DNA of 64,000 bases, from contig OY978528.1 in NCBI GenBank assembly GCA_963854835.1, forward strand, positions 36,414,769 through 36,478,768. The letters run 5' to 3'. The notes below the pieces were generated by a model. It was not told the origin of the DNA. It ran no database searches and saw only the letters and a program-made list of their open reading frames with translations. Positions 10,948 through 21,980 of the stretch are shown here, piece after piece. The translations under genes and the position numbers were made by a program. Position 1 is the stretch's first letter; each line of letters opens with the position of its first letter. This stretch comes from Megamerina dolium (lineage: Eukaryota > Arthropoda > Insecta > Diptera > Megamerinidae).

Positions 10948-11584
10948 CTAAAAGAAAAATTAAAATAAAAAAATTCTATTCAATAAGAAAAAACTCATAT
11001 GTAGCTTTCAGAAAATAAAGTGAACAATTTATTTTTCATATTTTTTAAAACTATTTACAATAATTTGAAATGGCTTCGATGGTCATCAATCGCCAATGAA
11101 TATCGGACAACTATATAATCAATCATCAAAATAGCGAATGATTTTGACAAAGTACCACAAAAAAATACATATACTCTAGAATAGGGAGTCGGCTCTTTTA
11201 GTTACCTTTAGTTACCATCATACTGCAAGATGAGCAGTTGTTTTGGAATACGAAGAATATAAGGTCAGTTATATGGGTTTCAAAAATCGAAACGATAAAC
11301 ATATTTGTTATTTAGTCAACATATTTATTGAATATCTTCAAAATAGCTACCATTTGCCCATTAGTGCAGTCCGCTCTATAGAATAGCTCGTCTTCTAGAT
11401 TCTCCAATAAACTACAATTGCTGTTTTGTTTTGAAAATGCCGCAATTGGTTACTACAAGAAGCAACAGTCTATCGGATCGACTCCAAAATTGTAGTTTCA
11501 CTAATTTGACTCTAAATTTGTGACTCCCGCTATTACTTTCGATTCGTTCAGACATCATATGTTCGTCGGATTACTTCAATATAT
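10948..11584. other. Intron DNA
   Basis: AT-rich, no coding exon or repeat recognised. Upstream part (relative to transcription) of the sequence preceding the zinc-finger-1 exon. Confidence 0.5.
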
Positions 11585-11586
11585 TA

Positions 11587-11965
11587 GGTGTAGTAAATGG
11601 AAATCCATTATTTTTGCATTAAATTGAAGGTTTTATTCATTTAAATGGTTCTAAACGGTTTTTGTGCAATGATGGACAGACTTGACGATTTCCATTATTT
11701 TATCGATATTTTTGACAATTGGCCTTGCATCATTGACATCAAAATTACCGGAATGGCATCGACGAAACCAAAATTACACGTGATTGGCTGTTAAAGTATC
11801 AGGACCATAAACACTATTTAAATTTTCAGCCATCTGGCTTGCGTTTTCGCCTTTATCGAGAAAAACAATCACAATGTCGAGCAATCACAAAACTGCCTGA
11901 AAAATTTATTTAAAGATAACGCGAGCCATCTATTGGAAAAGTAGTGCATTTTCTTTTACTACACC
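11587..11965. mobile_element. 379-bp TIR element (MITE-like, TA target site)
   Basis: Flanked by TA (11585-11586 and 11966-11967). The ends begin GGTGTAGTAAA on both strands, and the inverted repeat continues imperfectly to about 32 bp (roughly 26 matches by eye). The inside has no intact ORF. TA target and size suit a non-autonomous Tc1/mariner-type element. The family is not recognised. Confidence 0.7.
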
Positions 11966-11967
11966 TA

Positions 11968-13935
11968 ATATATCAAGGCATTACATATTGTTCTCTAAAT
12001 GCTCTAAGGAATATTGTTTTGAATCCATTTATTTAAACTCAATGAATCATTCAAATCACATAAGAGTAGTACTCGCATAGTGCTGAGTACAGATTGAAAA
12101 TGGGTCCCAAAGTTTTACTTTGATAAATACAAGATTTACCCATTGGCTGCATTCCTATCAACAACTACTGCTGTCTTAATGATTATCAGTGCCTACCTCA
12201 TCGGATAAAAATATGTGGCATCTGTCGTAAAATCCGTATATTAATATGACTCATCAATATATTTATATATTAATATTCGTAAATTTAAGCTTCAATATTG
12301 AAAGTTACATAAATTCAGTAATTTTTTTAAATTCATTTTTTGAGAAATGCCCAAATGGAAATTATTGATAGCTCATATGTACACTGTCTCATATGAACAA
12401 TAAACACGAGTACCTGCTAGCTCATATGTACCGACATGTGTTTGTGCTCGTATTACATCTGTCATTTCATTTGAAATGCTCAACACGAAATAGCCACTGT
12501 TTTACGCGCATTCCGTAATTTCAAACACTAGTAGGCATGTCTCAATTCATAAAATCCTTCGTCAAATAACAATATGCACACGTTTTACTTACTCAATACT
12601 AGCTACCATTGTTCTACCATACGTAGTTGTTGTTATTGTTGCGATAGTTATTATTGTTTACATGGTTCAAACAACATTCACAAATGAACATTATTGAATG
12701 TGAAAAAAACAAATAAAAAATATATACAGATTTTAGAGCAACAAGAGCAAGAAAAGCCTACTTGTTTCGTAACACGTAAGACTCAAAGATATGTACTTGT
12801 ACCTATGCAGATTTCAAAAAATAAAACTACCGTAAGATTAACGTCTTAAGTTGGTACATCAGTTTGAAGGTAAATTGTAGCCACCAGCCAACAGTCAGAA
12901 AATCGATGTTAAGTGCGGGTGCACATTTCTGTGCATACAAGCAAGTACATGTATTGTCTATATGAATGTATCGTTGTGTGCTTATTTAATATTTATATGT
13001 CCGACTTTGTTCACTGCACGTATGTTTCGTTGTATGTGCATACCTACTGCAATATATATGTTTACTTATTGATTGCATTCGTATTATGTTGTTTGCGCGC
13101 GCACATGTACATACATATATATATATATATATAAGTATGGTATATCGCCAATCACCTCACGCGTATGCGTTTATGGCATAATAACTTCATTTACTTGCGG
13201 CGGCATCAGCATTATTGTTTGCATTGTGCGCACAAATACGACTTGTCTCGTCTCAATTCATTATCGTCGACGTATGTGCCAAGTTTGGTATTGAAACGTG
13301 TCATACCAGCGTCAAGTGTCTATTAACAATGTCTGTGCAATATATTGGCATCTCTTCTTCTGTATCGTTTGAATTGTCTATCCATCTGTCTGTCTGTCTG
13401 TCTGTCTATCATTTTGTCTTTCTGTCTCTCTTCCTCTGTCTGCATATCTGCATGTCTGTTTGTTTATTTTCCTGAATGAATGTCATTCCACATTTTTTTC
13501 TCTTTCATAAATGCAAAACTTCATCCAAATCACTGACGGTATTGGAATATTTGTTTAAACACATGTCACTTTAATGATTTGGTTCATTTTTACGAATATC
13601 AAGTCAATCAGTAACCGTTTAATTCAATTTTCTGAGTTTTATAGAAAAGCGTTTTTAAATTTCTGCATGAAAGCAGTAAATCAACAAAAACTCACTTAGC
13701 TGGACGTTGGATCAACAAAATTTTGGAAATGTCAACAGCTGTGGTATAATCTCAAGAATTACCTGCAATTAAAAATAGAAATCTGAGTTCTTTCTTTCTC
13801 GAAGAAAATGAGCTTAAATAAATATATAGTTTGGTTTTTCTTGATTTTCTCAAAACTCTTAAATGCGAAATTCTCTTAAATGAGAAGAAAGCAAATTTTT
13901 GCTGTCAACCATCTTCACATGAAAATTGATTTGAT
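11968..13935. other. Intron DNA with a small microsatellite
   Basis: AT-rich. Plus-strand frames at 12913-13475 are low complexity and cross a TCTG repeat (13385-13407); they look like chance. No other feature seen. Confidence 0.5.
13385..13407. repeat. (TCTG)n microsatellite
   Basis: About six tandem TCTG units inside a longer CT/TG-rich stretch. Confidence 0.85.
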
Positions 13936-13951
13936 TTTTTTAATTGAATTA

Positions 13952-14305
13952 TATATATGTGGCACTAAAAACCCCGAAGGGCTCATTGGCTGAGCTTCTC
14001 TTCTATTGCTGTTGTGCGTGTTAAATTTAGACAGTATTAGAAGGGACCTACTTATTTTAGCCGGATCCGAACGGCAGAACACTTGTGACATCACTTTTTC
14101 TAGGCTTTGTCACAGAGTTCTTTTGAAGATTTTTCATGGCAAGTTGTTACTGTCGGAAGAATTGCCAATTGCTTGCCGACAGGTGGGTACCGTTCAAAAG
14201 AAAAATCTTTTCGATATTAAATTTGTTATGCATCAGCCGGGGATTGAACCACGACCTACAGATCAGAAGGCCAACACACTAACCTCTGAGCCACGGCACC
14301 CACAG
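13952..14305 (-). mobile_element. tRNA-derived SINE, copy A, with 16-bp target duplication
   Basis: The SINE reads from right to left. Its head is tRNA-like: GTGGCTCAGAGGTTAG matches the pol III A box and GGTTCAATCC matches the B box. A body of about 220 bp shared with four other copies follows. The ends are fixed by an exact 16-bp duplication, TTTTTTAATTGAATTA, at 13936-13951 and 14306-14321, the product of target-primed retrotransposition. The body ends in a GC-rich piece (ctgagcttctcttc near 13990), then the tail. It lies in the KLF intron in the same sense as the gene. The open frame 14006-14317 on the plus strand is an antisense accident. Confidence 0.9.
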
Positions 14306-14321
14306 TTTTTTAATTGAATTA

Positions 14322-15939
14322 CTTTTTAAAAATGCAGCCGTTTCAAGGAACAATAGTAGATACACCAAGTACATCCACGATTGTCTATACATAGCACTGC
14401 CGAGCATAACATTCTGTTTGAGATGTCCCTGATTTAATCGAATAATATTAAATAGGTCTCGCTCGACACGGAGCAGTTAAATATTTATAAATTGGTCAAC
14501 ACACAGTCACCAATATTGGAAGCGAAGATCGGGCAATGATTTTAAGTGCCTATAGTGGCTACTCGTAATTTCTTTATTTTCATATTGAGCTATTTGTAAT
14601 ATCGATCCATCAAAGCCATACACTTTGTTTGACATTCTAATATGAACATAGTTTCCTTTATCTAAATATGAAGCCTAAAGTAACATAGGTTGTACCTCTG
14701 TAGTAAATACAAGTACTTAGAATTGTATGAAGAAAGCTTGAAAGCTTAATAGCTTGTCCATGTAGTAGACCACTGTTTCTGAGATATTTACAGAGCTACA
14801 GTATTTTAAAATGCAAAGTGTAATTTCATTATATCTCAAAACATTCTCAACTTACTGAAATCTTATGTTCTACGCGAATGCAGGGACTAACTACAAGCAA
14901 GTCGCATACAAAAGCATAGGCTGGACGAAAAGCACGCCAAATGTGCTCACATTAAATATATGTAAATATTGTACAAAAATTTTGTCGGCATATAAAGTAT
15001 TTGAAATTAAGATTGAGACTTGATAAAACTTAATATGGATAAAATGGCTAAGTAACAAAAAATTAATAAAATGTTAATGGACTTGTATTAAGACCATTTA
15101 ATAAATGATAATATACATAAGTACATTATATAGAAGGTTGGTATGTACACATTTATGTATATATGAATAGATATGCTTTTAGTTACATTAGTTCAGTAAT
15201 AATTCCATATAGTTGGTGTTGTTGCTGTTTCTTCAACTTTATCATTTAACGGAATCTAATTGTTGCTGTTGACGCTGTTGTGGTGGTGGTGCCAAAGTCG
15301 TGACACATTTTTAATTAAAAAACTGAATATTATGGAATCTCATAAGACAAGAAGCAACAGCATCAACAGAGGGAGGAAAAAATGAAATGCGAAAATCAAA
15401 ATGAATTGAATGAAACGAATGTAGTGCTAGTAAGTATTCATGGAATAACATCGACAATAGTAGCAACAAAAGTGCCAACAATTTAGTTTGCACAAAAAAG
15501 CCGCCTTTTATGAATTATTAACTTGTCGTATTGGAAACCACTGGTATTGCTGCTATTGCTGCTACTGCTGCTGCAATTGCGACGACAATAAACTATCCAT
15601 AGCCACCATATCATATAACAAGTGCGGGTTATCGATTATTGTTGCTTACTACTAGGTACTGCTATTGGTCATTGTGTACAAGCATTTGTAGGTATATGCA
15701 GTGTGCAAGCACATTTTTTGTGCTTAGAATCAATAGAGGATGCAAGCCTTCCGAAATTAGTCGACCAATAGTTTGACTGTTATACCCTTTGTGTAAATAC
15801 ATTTTGAAGGCATTGATTAAATACATTGCGTAAATTGGCCTACTAGCTAAGCTGCATAAATATAGCTTAATTTAGCTTTGTAATATCTAATATTAAAATT
15901 TAGTAGTAGTGGACCTGCCGCAATACTGGCACTACTTAC
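14322..15939. other. Intron DNA
   Basis: No exon recognised. Contains short GTTGCTGTT and CTGCTATTG runs (15215-15290 and 15540-15585), like the Gln/Ala codon runs of the nearby exons, but without open frames or splice sites I could support. Confidence 0.5.
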
Positions 15940-16723
15940 CCACAAAATCACAATGGTGTATACGTCTCTTTTCCAGCTCGGGATTATTTCGCCGATTATA
16001 GCGTACCGATCGCATTGTTGGCACAATAATCTGTGCCAAATGCGCCGGTGTACTGCCGCCAGTCGCATTCGTACTACCACCACCGCCACCTCTGCCACCG
16101 CAACGACCAGTCGTTGATACTGGTGTTTGCGCCGTTCTTACAATTGTAGATCCACCCCCAAGCAACAAATTTGCTACACCGCTACCATCGCTGCTAGTGT
16201 TTGATGTTAATTGTGTAAGCGTACGATCTGGACTCAAATGTTGCACCACATTGTGTATAGGATTTGTGGTGTTACTCGTTGAGGTGGTAGCGATGGGATG
16301 CAGCGTGATTATATTTGCACCACATAGTGCTGCATGCTGTTGCTGTTGCAGTTGTTGCTGTTGCTGTTGCTGTTGCAATTGTTGCTGCTGATACGGAGGT
16401 GGCGGTGTTGTACGACGTTGATGTGACTGCTGTTGCTGTTGCTGTTGATTATTAGTATTATTGACTGCGGCCGTAGCCGCCGCCGCTGCCGCTGCTGCTG
16501 CTGCTGCGGCGGCAGCTGCTGCAGCCACCATCGAACTGCCCGGACTTCCGGGATCTGAGCTAGGCGGTGTTAATGGTGGCACAAACATATGCCTTGTTGG
16601 CATTGTTGGCATTGCCACAGGTGCACAGAGCTGTTGGGGCTGCTGGTGTGATAAACTTCCCGCTGCTGCTGATCCTCCTGTTGGTGGTTGCGGTGGTGGT
16701 ATTTGGTATTTAGGATGAAACGA
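15940..16723 (-). CDS. dar1: KLF5-type transcription factor, exon with degron, PY motif and start of zinc finger 1
   Basis: 261 codons plus one base. The acceptor AAATAG just above 16723 follows a branch-like CTAAC and a long pyrimidine tract; the donor GTAAGT follows 15940. In order it shows SFHPKYQIPPPQPP, then MFVPPLTPPSSDPGSPGSS (16573-16553 is LTPPSSD), a run of about 18 Ala, Gln runs, TTPPPPYQ (16405-16391), more Gln, a Gly-rich stretch, and MRSVRYNRRNNPELEKRRIHHCDFVG. Human KLF5 has the same order: PPSSEPGSP, a PPPSY-type PY motif, RYNRRSNPDLEKRRIHYCDYPG. That separates it from the KLF6/7 type (Drosophila luna). LTPPSSD fits the Fbw7 phosphodegron form and PPPPY fits WW-domain ligases. 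Nuclear activator role is inferred from the family; dar1 controls dendrite growth in Drosophila. Confidence 0.93.
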
Positions 16724-16846
16724 CTATTTGATTCGAATGAAGAGTGCAAGAAAAATGCAAGCAGAGGAAGAAAGGGTGTTAGTAATCGTTTGGTTGTTGT
16801 TGTAGCTGTTCGCTTATTGTTATTGCCTCAATCATTTCAAACTCAC
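16724..16846 (-). other. Short 123-bp KLF intron
   Basis: Donor GTGAGT at 16846-16841, branch-like CTAAC, pyrimidine-rich stretch, acceptor TAG at 16726-16724. It separates two phase-0 boundaries (Gln | Ser). Confidence 0.85.
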
Positions 16847-17377
16847 CTGACTATTGTGCCAACTGTAACCATAGTTGTTGTTGTTGTTGTTGTTACTACT
16901 ATTGCTTGTATTGCTATTATTATTTGGTGTTGTGGATATCAAATTAGTTAGTGTTGTTGATGCCGCCGCGGCCGTCGATATGTTGCCATTCAAATAGCTA
17001 CTACTATCGTTGAGATGTTGCTGGTGTTGTTGTTGCTGAGATGAATATTGCTGATACGAAATATTACTTAAACTATCACTATTGCTACCATTTAAAGTGT
17101 TGCTATTATTGGCGCCGCTGCTGCTGTTATTGCTGCAGTCTGCATTTAGACTACTCGCATTGCTGCTACAACGATTTGGTTGATTAGGACTACTACTATT
17201 GCTATTGAGAGAGGTGCCGGCAATATGTTGATGTTGCTGATGATGATGATGCTGCTGGTGCTGGTGATGATGATGTAGCTGCAACAATGAAAGTGTTTCA
17301 TCACCACCATCACTTAAGCTCGGATGATGTTGATAGAGATGTTGCTGATGCGATTGATTAAAGTTTTGTTGCTGTTG

Positions 17378-17414
<37 letters not shown>

Positions 17415-17907
17415 GGATGATGGAGGTGATGATAGTGATGTGGGTAGTTTTGTTGCTGCGGCAGGTGGTGTTGTAAATGAGATGGTGGCTGTTGTTGCGG
17501 CAGCAGCTGTTGCTGATGCTGTTGTTGCTGTTGCTGTTGCTGGTGCTGCTGCTGCTGCTGCTGCTGCTGTAAGTGATGTTGATGTAATGTTGGCTTTTCT
17601 GTCTTGATCTCCATGGGACTGAGCAATGGGGTCGAGAGTGTTTCGAGCAAAGTATCATCGATTGCTTCCATTTTAACTTGTGACAGCAATAATGTGCTGC
17701 CGGCAGTTGTTGTATTATTGGTGGTGGTATTTCCAGTTGTTGCGCCAAGCGCTGCTATATGCACACCAGTTGTTGAGCCTAACATTAGAGCATTTTCGGG
17801 ATCGATATTCTGTATTGAGCTAGCGATATCTTCCCATAGGGCAGGTCGCTGGTAAGGGTCATCGATATCAGCATATGGATTGCAGAGAGCCTCTTTATTT
17901 TTGGTAT
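16847..17907 (-). CDS. dar1: KLF5-type transcription factor, large Gln/His/Asn-rich exon
   Basis: 1061 nt. The acceptor TTTCAG lies just above 17907 and the donor GTGAGT follows 16847. It starts with AT, completing the codon begun by the G at 23645 (Asp), and ends after Gln, phase 0. The conserved-looking part is at the start: DTKNKEALCNPYADIDDPYQ, then RPALWEDIASSIQNIDPENAL, then VKMEAIDDTLLETLSTPLLSP and EIKTEKP, an acidic hydrophobic stretch typical of activation regions. The rest is mostly homopeptide: Gln runs (one coded by ten pure CAG at 17413-17384), His-Gln mixtures and Asn/Ser runs, ending YGYSWHNSQ. Several other frames are also open here because of the trinucleotide repeats; they are shadows. 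Assignment rests on joining to the finger exon downstream. Confidence 0.9.
17384..17413. repeat. Uninterrupted (CTG)10, i.e. CAG codons on the minus strand
   Basis: Ten pure CTG units on the plus strand, within a longer mixed CTG/TTG run, coding polyGln in the KLF exon. Pure runs of this length are often length-polymorphic. Confidence 0.9.
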
Positions 17908-18773
17908 CTGAAATGTAAAAAACATACAGAAATAGATAGAGAGAGAGAAAGAGAGAGGGAAATAGAGAGATTTTCATAGATATCTTAAATTATTAGCTTG
18001 CATCAACAAAATTAACAACCATTGGTAATATATCATCATATTAATACTGGTTTGAATTCTGTTTCAACTCCTAAATACATATTGATTCGATAAATTTTAG
18101 ACAAATCTTCCAGAGTTCGCACATATTTACTATTATCGTCTGCTATTGTTGAGGTTGTGAGTTTTTTCTTATGCTTTTCTTTCTTTTTTCTTTTCCACAC
18201 ATTTTCGTAAATCAATGCTATACTACACATGAGTGACAACAATTTTATGCAAAGCTCATTAACAATTGTGTTAACAATATTAATAAATAATATTAACACT
18301 GCGCAACATACATATTAATGTTATCATCCACACAAAATAAGAAAGAAAACGAAAAAGTAAGCATAGGAAAAAAAAAACAAATTGAAAGAAACTTTAAAAT
18401 GACGACGAGACGGTTTCAAATATCACACTTGAATAAATCTTATTTATGAAAATTTAAGAAATATATACATAGAAATCATTAGTTTTTGTTTATTTGTTAA
18501 GTGGCTGTTGCTGTCATTGTTGTTTTTGTTTTACCTTGTAAGCACACAGCCGTACAAAGTTGAAAAATTAACGAAAAAACAAAGATATATACTAACAGAC
18601 AAACAGTTTAGCTATCAGCATGATCAGCTGGAGTATTAACAGTACCAATGAGATCAACCTTCGTGAAATTTTGCATATTTTAGAAATTGCTATTGTTGTG
18701 AGATACAGAAATATTTTTGGGAATTTCCGAAATAAACGTCATTATAATGAATATTTTTTTATTTTCTTCCAAG
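17908..18773. other. Intron DNA upstream of the large KLF exon
   Basis: Starts with a (GAGA)-rich run at 17935-17962, on the minus strand a CT-rich stretch that may serve as the pyrimidine tract. The minus frame 18036-18299 shows no motif. Nothing else seen. Confidence 0.45.
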
Positions 18774-19462
18774 ATTTTGATAGGTGGGCAATGGCTCTTC
18801 AATTGCCCCTTTTAGCCATAGTGAAACTATGTAAGTGTCAATCTAACCAGCGATTGGCAGATCTCTTTAGAGAGGTCTTCGTGAATGCTGGGGAGGTCTA
18901 GCCTAACGCACGGCTTGAGGCCGTTCATAAAGACCAGATCCACAATAGACCCAAGTCACTCGCCTGGTTTTCAGCAGAGCCGTCAGATCCTAAGGAGATC
19001 TGGGACCATATAGTGCTCGCAAATCCCTCTCTCCCCATAGACGACTGGAAAGTAGTGAAGGTGGGAGAGGCCAAGGAGAACTCAAGACAGACCGTTGTAG
19101 TCCTGAATGAGCAATCCTTGGCACCACTCTCGAAACAGAAGGGGGTGATAAGCTATGGCTGGTCCCAAATCAGCCTGAAGGTCTATGAGAAAGACGCAGG
19201 AAAAGAAGTTCCAAAACCAGTGGATAGGAAAGAAAGTTCGGCCCCGACGGAGGACTTGTCCTACGATGGAGACAGCGATACGCTGTTATCGTCTGAGATG
19301 GTTGGCGACCTCTTCGGAAATGTGGGAGTCAGCACAGCAGATGAAGACGACCTCCTATGCTGCGACGTCGAGGACACCGATACGATGGTGACTGAAGCGT
19401 CTTTATTAATGACTGCAAAAGAAGATGCTAAAGGTAGTTTAGATTCATCTGCACCACTCTAA
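18774..19462 (+). pseudogene. Non-LTR ORF1 remnant with DUF4780-like domain
   Basis: Two open pieces in one line of homology: DFDRWAMALQLPLLAIVKLC, then after a stop at 18899 AWFSAEPSDPKEIWDHIVLA, WKVVKVGEAKENSRQTVVVL, NEQSLAPLSKQKGVISYGWS and an acidic tail. This pattern (WKVVRVGE, NEESL, a G-x-I-x-F/YG block, xxxKVY) is the domain I know as DUF4780 from ORF1 proteins of insect non-LTR elements; the name is from memory. The longest piece runs 19013-19462. The 5' end is missing. Confidence 0.65.
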
Positions 19463-19860
19463 AGCAGCTTCCGCTGCTCTTCTCCTTCACTTAAGCGATA
19501 AAGAGGAACACATTATTCTGATTCAGGAGCCGTGGGTCGTGGATGACAAGGTGTGTGGACTGAGCTCCCCAAACTATAGATTATACTACGTTCAAAACGC
19601 AGGTAAGCCTCGATTATGTATTCGAGTGAAGAAATGCTACAAAACATTCCTACTATCTGATAACAGCGACAAGGATAGTGCGACCATTGCGTTAGATCAT
19701 CAATCCCATATATATTGGCTGAAGTCTGCGTATATGGCTCACGATCACACTGAGTCCCCCCCCCTACCCCAAAAAAAAGGAAAGGGGTTCGGGAGGCGGA
19801 GAAACGCAAGGAAAATGTGGTGATGGGAGCCGACGACAACGCGCACCATTAGACAGACAT
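19456..19860 (+). pseudogene. Apurinic-type endonuclease start of non-LTR ORF2
   Basis: Directly after the ORF1 remnant, another frame reads KAASAALLLHLSDKEEHIIL, then IQEPWVVDDKVCGLSSPNYR and LYYVQNAGKPRLCIRVKKC. IQEPW with the N-terminal Leu-rich part is the start of the EN domain in this group. The frame decays after 19740, where a C run and an A run have accumulated. Confidence 0.65.
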
Positions 19861-20401
19861 CAACGATCGAGGTAAATCAATCTTGAATATATTATTGGTT
19901 CTAACTTGACTCTCTCAAACATGGGTACAGAATCGTTTTATTACCCTTAATAGGGACGACTCTTCAGACTCTGTAGTTAGGGAATGGAGGGTTGACAAAG
20001 AACATTCTTTCTCGGCTCATAGGTATATTAGTATATTCCGCCTTGATATAAGGCCACAAAAGCAGATACCATTTTTAAATAGGAAACGCACAAATTAGGA
20101 TAAGTATAGCGACCTGTTCAATTAGAAGGACTCCAAAAGGAGAAGAGATCTCCGTGGTAGTCGGTAGAGATCATCCCATTAAGGAAGGAGTGTCGAGAGC
20201 AATTCAACCGAGCCAAAATCACTCATCAGTAGGAACTCTACAAAGAGAGCCATCGAAAAAAAGGCAATAAAGAAAGCAAAAAAATTATCATGGGATGACT
20301 TTTGCAGTAAGAAAGAGGAAATTTCAGAGGCAAAGACACCTACGAAAGATTCGTGCAACGAATTCAGTTACACCCAGTTCATTATCAAGAGGGATAGTGA
20401 A

Positions 20402-21046
20402 TTGTCTACTTTTAGTCTGGAAACTGTACGGGTACTAATTGATACCTATTTCACAGGCTGTTTGGAGGACAACGTTGTCCGAACTCCCAATGTTAATCTT
20501 AGTAGAATTACCTACGACGTCTCGCACAGAATAATCAACAGAACAAAGATTGATTGGGCGACAAATAATTTTAAACCATTCAAGTCACCAGGACCTGATG
20601 GTGTTATACCCGCGGACATACAGACTTGTGCGGATCTTCCAACACCTTGGTTGAAGGTAATCTTCCCTGCTTGCCTAAGATTATGCTATGTCCCCAAGAC
20701 ATGGCTTAAAGTAAACGTGGTGTTTATCCCTAAAGGCGGAAAAACATCTCACTCAATGCCAAGTGATTTTAGACCTATAAGTTTATCATCCATCTTATTA
20801 AAAACCCTTGAAAGACTACTTGATGATCACCTTTCTATATATTGAGGGGGGCTTCAATAACATAAATCTAAAAACAGTCGAATACTCTCTTGCTATGCTT
20901 AAGGTGGATGAACCAATTATTACATTCATTAGTCTGTTGTTAAGGCAAAGAGTGATAAACTCAAAATTGGGTACCTCATCTATTAGTAGATTTGCGAGTA
21001 ACACCCCACAAAGGGGATGGAATAGGGGTATTGTCAACGAAATCTG
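20402..21046 (+). pseudogene. Reverse transcriptase remnant lacking the catalytic box
   Basis: Contains FKPFKSPGPDGVIPADIQ, VVFIPKGGKTSHSMPSDFRP and ISLSSILLKTLERLLDDHL, which are RT blocks 1 to 3. It then jumps within a few bases to GGFNNINLKTVEYSLAML, so the segment before the F-D-I-E-G-AF block is deleted. After NTPQRG a second deletion removes the YxDD box altogether. This copy cannot encode active RT. Confidence 0.8.
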
Positions 21047-21099
21047 AGTTAACGCTGTACAATTGTACATAGACTGCTAAATTACAGGGAAGAGTAGAA

Positions 21100-21720
21100 G
21101 GTGGCATCTATTCTGATCCCCTACGCATTAAGGCTAAATTCCGATTACCCGACTTTTATATCGTTTTTCGATATGGCTATAAGGGAGGCGGCAGTGTGGG
21201 TTCGTTGTAATACAATATCTTTCAATGATATTTATATCTAGACTCGCAGTCAAGCCGCTATTAAACTTCTCGCAGGAACGTCCGCCAAATCGCACTTGCC
21301 CTTAAATTCCGCTCAGTTCTTAACGGTACCGGAGCATAAGGATATTCCAAGGAACTGTAAAACAGATGAATTGGCGAGTTCGGGCACTAGGTTGCCAAAC
21401 ATCTATCCATTTCATCAAGCAGAATTTCCGCTTGCAACATGCAGGCTTCTTGTCACACAACATTTCCTCACTATAGCCAACAGAAGATGGCGGGATGAGA
21501 GCTCTTGTGTTACTACTAGGAAAATCTGGCCAACTCTTGACAATGGAAGAACTCGTTCACTGTTGTCAATGAGTAGGAATACTATTAGTAATGTAGTTGC
21601 AGTACTCACGGGCCACTGGCTTGTGAGTAGGCATGCTACCAGGCTTGGTTTACCGGCCAACGATTTTTGTCGCAACTGCCAATAAGAGGGGTAAATTGTT
21701 TACCACTTCCTCCCCACCTT
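21100..21720 (+). pseudogene. RNase H and C-terminal remnant of the non-LTR element
   Basis: GGIYSDPLRIKAKFRLPDFY corresponds to the GVYSESLNLNISFRLPDL part of RNase H in the other copy. Later DSQSAAIKLLAGT and NCKTDELASSGT match its DSQ and ADELA blocks. The 21296-21685 frame carries the last part through RLGLPANDFCRNCQ. Stops and deletions interrupt it. Confidence 0.7.
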
Positions 21721-21978
21721 GGAAGGTCCTTCATGTTTTTTCATTTGAATGCCAACAATATATAATATGCATATTTTTACTTAGAATATCAGTCATGATT
21801 TGAACTCAACATCTAACTGGTTCGAACTTGAAAAGCTAAGCTTTGGTAATACTGAATATTCTTTCATTAATTTAATCTGCATCCCGTACTCCGTAGAGTA
21901 TTTGGTGGACCTGCGATCAACATTAAATTCAAACCTCTCTCTCATATAAATTGTGTTAAAATAATCTAATTGTGAATA
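21721..21978. other. Short spacer between the non-LTR relic and mariner copy 2
   Basis: AT-rich, nothing recognised; possibly the degraded 3' end of the non-LTR element. Confidence 0.4.
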
Positions 21979-21980
21979 TA

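Larger units (their letters stand above)
18774..21720 (+). mobile_element. Decayed non-LTR retrotransposon with ORF1, EN, RT and RNase H remains (I/LOA-like), copy 2
   Basis: A plus-strand element in the KLF intron, antisense to the gene. It keeps an ORF1 C-terminal part, an endonuclease start, part of the RT and the region after RNase H, in the canonical order but with large internal deletions and many stops. The C-terminal block RLGLPANDFCRNCQ matches RLGLGNPSQDFCRSCR of the element at 6430-8916, so the two belong to related families. No clear 3' tail or target duplication was found. Confidence 0.82.

Noticed and set aside
14006..14317. 103-codon plus-strand ORF
   Set aside because: It is antisense to SINE copy A; the same reading appears at 43829-44116 only because that is another SINE copy.
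16461..16718. Plus-strand Ala-rich ORF and similar frames over the KLF exons
   Set aside because: Shadow frames of CTG/CAG repeats; the minus frames join with consistent phases and carry KLF motifs.
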